NCBI RefSeq assembly: GCF_014205335.1
Contig: NZ_JACHNH010000001.1
Coordinates: forward strand, 1,674,001-1,738,000
Length of the DNA: 64,000 bases
From: Amorphoplanes digitatis
GTDB taxonomy: Bacteria; Actinomycetota; Actinomycetes; Mycobacteriales; Micromonosporaceae
Reading direction: 5' to 3'
The position numbers and the translations under genes are program-made. Below are positions 60,177 through 64,000 of this stretch, one piece after another; the stretch's first letter is position 1, and every line of letters starts with the position of its first letter. The notes under the pieces are model-generated. The model did not search any database. It was not told the DNA's origin and was given only the letters and a program-made list of their open reading frames with translations.

Positions 60177-62783
60177 ATGAATCCGATACCGCCGCTCGCG
60201 CGCGGGCGCCGAAAGCTGACCGCCCTCGTCGCAGTCCTTGTCACCGCACTGAGCCTGACCGTCGCCGGCCCGTCCCGCGCCGCCGATCCGCTGTTGTCGC
60301 AGGGCAAGCCGGCGACGGCGTCCTCTCAGGAGGGTGCCGACGTGACCGCGGCCAAGGCCGTCGACGGTGACGCGGGCACTCGCTGGTCGAGCGTGTTCAG
60401 CGACCCGCAGTGGTTGCAGGTCGATCTGGGCGCCACGGCGACGATCAGCCAGGTGGTGTTGCAGTGGGAGGGCGCTTACGGCCGCGCGTACAAGATTCAG
60501 ACCAGCCCGGACGGCAGTGCCTGGACCGATGTGTACAGCACGACCACCGGGGCCGGTGGCACCGAGACGCTGACGGTGAGCGGGTCCGGCCGGTATGTGC
60601 GGATGTACGGGACCGTCCGGGCCAGCGGTTACGGCTACTCGCTGTGGGAGTTCAAGGTCTACGGGACGACGGGTACCACTACACCGCCGGGCAACTGTGG
60701 CACCTCGAACGCCGCGCAGGGCAAGCCCGCGACCGCGTCGTCGCAGGAAGGTGCCGACGTGACCGCGGCCAAGGCCGTCGACGGTGACGCGGGCACTCGC
60801 TGGTCGAGCGTGTTCAGCGACCCGCAGTGGTTGCAGGTGGACCTGGGTGCCGGCGCCTCGGTCTGTCAGGTGGTGTTGCAGTGGGAAGGCGCTTACGGCA
60901 GGGCGTACAAGATTCAGACCAGCCCGGACGGCAGCGCCTGGACCGACGTGTACAGCACGACCACCGGGGCCGGCGGGACCGAGACCCTGACGGTGAGCGG
61001 GACCGGCCGGTACATCCGGATGTACGGCACAGTCCGGGCCAGCGGTTATGGCTACTCGCTGTACGAGTTCAAGGTCTTCACCACCGGCGGGACCACCACG
61101 CCGCCCGTCGAGACGACCGACCCGCGTAACCCGAACTTCGGCCCGAACGTCAACGTCTTCGACCCGTCGACGCCGGCCGCGACCATCCAGAACCGGTTCA
61201 ACCAGCTCTTCACCGCCCAGGAGACCAACCAGTTCGGCCCCGAGCGCTACGCCGTGCTGTTCAAGCCCGGCACCTATACCGCCGACGTCAACCTCGGCTT
61301 CTTCACCCAGGTCTCGGGCCTCGGCCTCTCTCCCGACGACGTCAACCTCAACGGCCACGTGCGCGTCGAGGCCAACTGGATGAACGGCAACGCCACCCAG
61401 AACTTCTGGCGCGTTGCCGAGAACCTGTCCGTCACCCTGCCGGCCGGCACGACCGTCGAGCGGTACGCCGTCTCGCAGGCCGCGCCGTACCGCCGCATGC
61501 ACCTCCGGGGCGCCGGCAACCAGATCCAGCTCTGGAACGGCGGCGACGGCTGGTCGTCCGGCGGCCTGATGGCCGACACCAAGGTCGACGGCGCGGTCGT
61601 CTCCGGCTCGCAGCAGCAGTGGTACTCGCGCAACAGCGAGTTCGGCAGCTGGGCCGGCTCGGTCTGGAACATGGTGTTCCAGGGCGTGCAGGGCGCACCG
61701 CCGCCGAACTTCCCGAACCCCTCGCACACGGTCATCGCCACCACCCCGACCGTGCGGGAGAAGCCCTTCCTGTACGTCGACGGCGCCGGCGAGTACAAGG
61801 TGTTCGTGCCCGCGCTGCGCCAGAACAGCACCGGCACGAGCTGGTACAACAAGACCCCGGCCGGCTCGTCGATCTCGCTGAGCCAGTTCTTCGTGGTCCG
61901 GCCCGGCACCACCGCCGCGACAATGAACGCGGCCCTGGCGCAGGGCCGGCACCTGCTGGTCACCCCGGGCGTCTACAACCTGGACCAGCCGTTGCAGGTG
62001 AACCGCGCGGACACCGTGATCCTCGGCCTCGGCCTGGCCACGCTGAAGCCGACCGCGGGCACCGCGGCCGTCAAGATCGCGGACGTCGCGGGCGTCAAGC
62101 TGGCGGGCGTGCTGGTCGAGGCCGGCGCGACCAACTCGCCGACGCTGATCGAGGTCGGCCCGGCGGGCTCCACCGCGAACAACGCGGCCAACCCGATCTC
62201 GCTGCACGACGTGTTCGTCCGGATCGGCGGCTCCGGCGTCGGCCGGGCGACGAACAGCGTCGTGGTCAACAGCAACCAGGTGATCGGCGACCACCTGTGG
62301 CTGTGGCGCGCCGATCACGGCGACGGCGTCGGCTGGTCGGTAAACACCGCCGACCAGGGCCTGGTCGTCAACGGCGCCGACGTCACCATGTACGGCCTGT
62401 TCGTCGAGCACTTCCAGAAGTACCAGACGGTCTGGAACGGCGAGCGCGGCCGGACGTACTTCTACCAGAACGAGATGCCGTACGAGATGCCGAACCAGGC
62501 GGCCTGGATGAACGGGGCGACCCGCGGCTACGCGGCGTATAAGGTCGCCGACGCGGTGAACACCCACCAGGCCTGGGGCGTCGGCAGCTACTGCGTCTTC
62601 ACCCTCGACCAGTCGGTGGTGGGTGAGCGCGCGATCGAGGTGCCGGTCAAGGCCGGCATCCGGTTCACCAACATGGTCACGGTCTCCCTGGGCGGCCAGG
62701 GCACCATCAACAAGATCATCAACGACAAGGGTGGTACGGCGCAGCGGGGCGCGGAGATCCAGTACCTGACGTCCGGCCCGTAA
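60177..62783 (+). CDS. Secreted protein with two F5/8-type-C domains and a beta-helix catalytic-like domain
   Basis: An 868-residue extracellular protein. The signal peptide (LVAVLVTALSLTVAGPSRAA) is followed by two nearly identical discoidin-like CBM domains (about residues 40-165 and 180-305; both contain DAGTRWSSVFSDPQWLQVDL and IQTSPDGSAWTDVYSTTTGA). A C-terminal 560-residue domain begins NFGPNVNVFDPSTPAATIQN and contains QTVWNGERGRTYFYQNEMPY. It looks like a pectate-lyase-type right-handed helix, as in fungal and streptomycete secreted proteins of unknown specificity, some mislabelled adenylyl cyclase. A catalytic residue cannot be assigned. Start 60177 is chosen by signal-peptide fit; ATG 60162 is the alternative. 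The LacI-type operator suggests glycan induction. Confidence 0.85.
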   Translation: MNPIPPLARGRRKLTALVAVLVTALSLTVAGPSRAADPLLSQGKPATASSQEGADVTAAKAVDGDAGTRWSSVFSDPQWLQVDLGATATISQVVLQWEGAYGRAYKIQTSPDGSAWTDVYSTTTGAGGTETLTVSGSGRYVRMYGTVRASGYGYSLWEFKVYGTTGTTTPPGNCGTSNAAQGKPATASSQEGADVTAAKAVDGDAGTRWSSVFSDPQWLQVDLGAGASVCQVVLQWEGAYGRAYKIQTSPDGSAWTDVYSTTTGAGGTETLTVSGTGRYIRMYGTVRASGYGYSLYEFKVFTTGGTTTPPVETTDPRNPNFGPNVNVFDPSTPAATIQNRFNQLFTAQETNQFGPERYAVLFKPGTYTADVNLGFFTQVSGLGLSPDDVNLNGHVRVEANWMNGNATQNFWRVAENLSVTLPAGTTVERYAVSQAAPYRRMHLRGAGNQIQLWNGGDGWSSGGLMADTKVDGAVVSGSQQQWYSRNSEFGSWAGSVWNMVFQGVQGAPPPNFPNPSHTVIATTPTVREKPFLYVDGAGEYKVFVPALRQNSTGTSWYNKTPAGSSISLSQFFVVRPGTTAATMNAALAQGRHLLVTPGVYNLDQPLQVNRADTVILGLGLATLKPTAGTAAVKIADVAGVKLAGVLVEAGATNSPTLIEVGPAGSTANNAANPISLHDVFVRIGGSGVGRATNSVVVNSNQVIGDHLWLWRADHGDGVGWSVNTADQGLVVNGADVTMYGLFVEHFQKYQTVWNGERGRTYFYQNEMPYEMPNQAAWMNGATRGYAAYKVADAVNTHQAWGVGSYCVFTLDQSVVGERAIEVPVKAGIRFTNMVTVSLGGQGTINKIINDKGGTAQRGAEIQYLTSGP
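60300..61080 (+). repeat. Near-identical tandem domain repeat
   Basis: Bases 60300-60663 and 60717-61080 are offset by 417 (139 codons) and almost identical over long blocks, for example the 60344-60420 block recurs at 60761. They encode the two CBM domains and could recombine. Confidence 0.8.
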
Positions 62784-62799
62784 CCACCGCAACAGAATC

Positions 62800-62842
62800 C
62801 CCCTGCGCGCCACGGTGCCACCGAGGCTGTGGCGCGCAGGGG
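62800..62842 (+). terminator. Terminator after the CBM/beta-helix gene
   Basis: CCCCTGCGCGCCAC (62800-62813) and GTGGCGCGCAGGGG (62829-62842) form a perfect 14-base stem around a 15-base loop, 16 bases after the stop. Confidence 0.8.
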
Positions 62843-62906
62843 CTTCCATCACCCGCGGCGGGACCCGGGCTGGCGTACCGGAAACCCGGCGCGTTTAGAT
62901 GGCACC

Positions 62907-63383
62907 GTGAGCCGATCCGTTCTGCTGCTGGACCTCGACGGGGTATTGAACCCGTTCGCCGCGTCCTCCTGCCCCGACGGTTACCTCGAGCACGAGTTCT
63001 ACCCGGGCGAGGGACCGGAGCGTTACTGCCCCGCGCACGCCGCCTGGATCACCGAACTGGCCACGGCCGGTGACCTGCACTGGGCGAGCGCCTGGGGCGA
63101 GGACGCGAACACGCTCTACGGGACCGTGCTGGGCGTCGAGCCGTTGCCGGTGGTGCCGTTCCCGCCGCTGCCGTTCCCGCCGGAGGCCAAGGTGCCGGCC
63201 GTTGCGGCGGTGGCTGGCGACCGCCCGCTCGCCTGGATCGACGACAACCACACCGAGGCCGGGCGCCGGTGGGCCGCCGAGCGATCGGCACCCACCCTGC
63301 TGGTGCCGGTCGACTCGGCGATCGGCTGGACCCGCGCCGACGTGGACCGCGTACTGGCCTGGGCCGCCGGACTGGCCGGCTGA
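62907..63383 (+). CDS. HAD-superfamily-like protein
   Basis: A 158-residue protein with HAD-type first motif LLLDLDGVLNPF (DxDGxxN) and a later AWIDDNHTEAGRRW, where an acidic DDN lies at the motif IV position. It is close to small HAD domains of unknown substrate. GTG 62907 begins the conserved strand; TTAGAT at 62895-62900 suggests a leaderless message. The open frame extends to 62829 through the terminator hairpin, so the longer start is unlikely. Confidence 0.75.
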   Translation: MSRSVLLLDLDGVLNPFAASSCPDGYLEHEFYPGEGPERYCPAHAAWITELATAGDLHWASAWGEDANTLYGTVLGVEPLPVVPFPPLPFPPEAKVPAVAAVAGDRPLAWIDDNHTEAGRRWAAERSAPTLLVPVDSAIGWTRADVDRVLAWAAGLAG

Positions 63384-63392
63384 CCCAGGCCG

Positions 63393-63767
63393 TCAGGCGT
63401 TCTGCCAGAGGCCGATCAGGTTGCCCTCCGTGTCGGTGACGTAGGCCGAGAAGCCCATGTCGCCGACCGGCTGCCGCCCGAGCTTCACCGAGCCGCCCAG
63501 CTTCTCCACCCGGGCCAGCGACTCGTCCAGGTCCTCCACACCGATCGTGATGACCGGGCTGGTGATCGGACCCTGCCTGGCGAGCATCCCGCCGTTGATG
63601 CCGCCGGTCTCACCGGGCCGTCCCGATTCGTCCGTCGGCGTGGTCGTGACCATCGTGTAACCCATCTGCGGCATGGTCCGCAGCTGCCAGCCGAAGGCCT
63701 CGCGGTAGAAGGCGTGTGCCCGGTCGGCGTCGTCGTAGGGAACCTCGAAATGGACCACCTTGTCCAT
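63393..63767 (-). CDS. VOC-family (glyoxalase-like) protein
   Basis: A 124-residue vicinal-oxygen-chelate protein: VVHFEVPYDDADRAHAFYRE and AFGWQLRTMPQMGYTMV in the first module and ITIGVEDLDESLARVEKLGG plus DTEGNLIGLWQ in the second. The metal ligands can be His6 and the terminal Glu. Substrate unknown. It converges with the HAD gene. Confidence 0.88.
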   Translation of the reverse strand: MDKVVHFEVPYDDADRAHAFYREAFGWQLRTMPQMGYTMVTTTPTDESGRPGETGGINGGMLARQGPITSPVITIGVEDLDESLARVEKLGGSVKLGRQPVGDMGFSAYVTDTEGNLIGLWQNA

Positions 63768-63801
63768 GGCCGCTCCTCAGCGTTGGCGTTCCCCGCCGAC
63801 G

Positions 63802-64000
63802 TTAGTGCGTATCGCGCCGGCCGACGCGAAGTTCACGCTCCAGCTCCATGATCACCGCGCGCAGGTCGTCGAGGCGCTGGCTGATCGCGATCCGGTCCAG
63901 CTCGTCCGGAATACCGTCGCCGTCCTCGTCGAAGTCCGGGGCGAGGCCCTCGGTCATCTCCAGCCGGCGTACCTCCTCCATCGAGTTCACGATGACCGCG
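63802..64000 (-). CDS. C-terminal fragment of an unrecognised protein (truncated at window edge)
   Basis: The frame stays open to the end of the window, so the true start may be further on. The visible part, EVRRLEMTEGLAPDFDEDGD followed by GIPDELDRIAISQRLDDLRA, has a dockerin-like Asp-rich DxDxDG pattern (DEDGDGIPD) and then a charged coiled coil ending RVGRRDTH. A Met at 63958 or GTG at 63990 could also be the start of a small protein. Confidence 0.45.
   Translation of the reverse strand, partial: AVIVNSMEEVRRLEMTEGLAPDFDEDGDGIPDELDRIAISQRLDDLRAVIMELERELRVGRRDTH

Noticed and set aside
60033-62852. 939-codon open frame antisense to the F5/8-type-C protein
   Set aside because: The sense strand has a signal peptide and repeated CBM domains; the antisense has Arg/Gly/Val repeats only because the sense repeats are mirrored.
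1-64000. CRISPR arrays, insertion sequences, tRNA or rRNA genes, phage genes
   Set aside because: No regular spaced repeats, transposase motifs (DDE or similar), CCA-ended cloverleaf or rRNA-like stretches were noticed on reading either strand.

Overview
The window is very GC-rich, gene-dense DNA. The visible family content is F420-type (Ddn-like) oxidoreductases, a SigE-family ECF sigma factor with a coupled anti-sigma-like gene, a DUF574 methyltransferase, DUF1540, DUF2855 and DUF5925 proteins, an MmpL exporter, a PASTA-less Ser/Thr kinase and many GTG starts. This points to a filamentous actinomycete; Actinoplanes or another Micromonosporaceae genus is my best guess, but nothing in the sequence proves the genus. 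I saw no rRNA, tRNA, CRISPR array, insertion sequence or prophage.

Layout. 1-1768: end of a molybdate ABC transporter (modB partial, modC). 1952-6352: P-type Ca2+-type ATPase and small stress/unknown genes. 7006-13984: a single-protein KS-AT-ACP-alpha-oxoamine synthase followed by an MmpL-type exporter, a compact candidate biosynthetic unit. 14077-21163: DUF2855 protein, a divergent PRPP synthetase, a GAF-PAS hybrid histidine kinase, an aminoglycoside-phosphotransferase-like protein and a membrane Ser/Thr kinase. 21428-22615: a solitary divergent EF-Tu carrying a change at a known elfamycin-resistance position, behind a hairpin-rich leader. 22659-28592: PLDc_N membrane protein, secreted SGNH esterase, ECF sigma/anti-sigma pair with a divergent secreted paralogue of the anti-sigma output domain, patatin, GH26-like glycosidase.

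28783-34326: a DUF1540 protein between iron-box-like sites, then an operon of NrtR-like NUDIX protein, J-domain/pseudokinase, VWA protein and adenylosuccinate-synthetase-like enzyme, all start/stop coupled or closely spaced, converging on a DUF5925 AAA ATPase. This is one of the two best candidates for an uncharacterised system. 34413-38341: an iron-box-controlled ferric-siderophore ABC operon. 38331-42441: paired F420-type oxidoreductases, a hydrolase/PPTase/phosphotransferase operon and a frameshifted nitroreductase.

42716-50487: the second candidate system: SWIM zinc finger fused to DUF5691, MoxR AAA ATPase, DUF5682 and VWA, resembling the uncharacterised E. coli yehL-yehM-yehP-yehQ set, with a 30-codon coupled mini-ORF made by a local duplication. 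50549-56549: an epimerase-like protein overlapped by a run-on EamA transporter, a MarR regulator with three palindromes, a DUF574 methyltransferase, a Ca2+/H+ antiporter, an XRE regulator and a DinB protein. 56550-62783: a LacI-family regulator and two secreted F5/8-type-C carbohydrate-active proteins, linked by three near-identical operators. 62907-64000: HAD-like, VOC and a truncated protein at the edge.

No database search was possible. Family calls come from recognised motifs and residue patterns, and functions are inferences unless a catalytic signature is cited.
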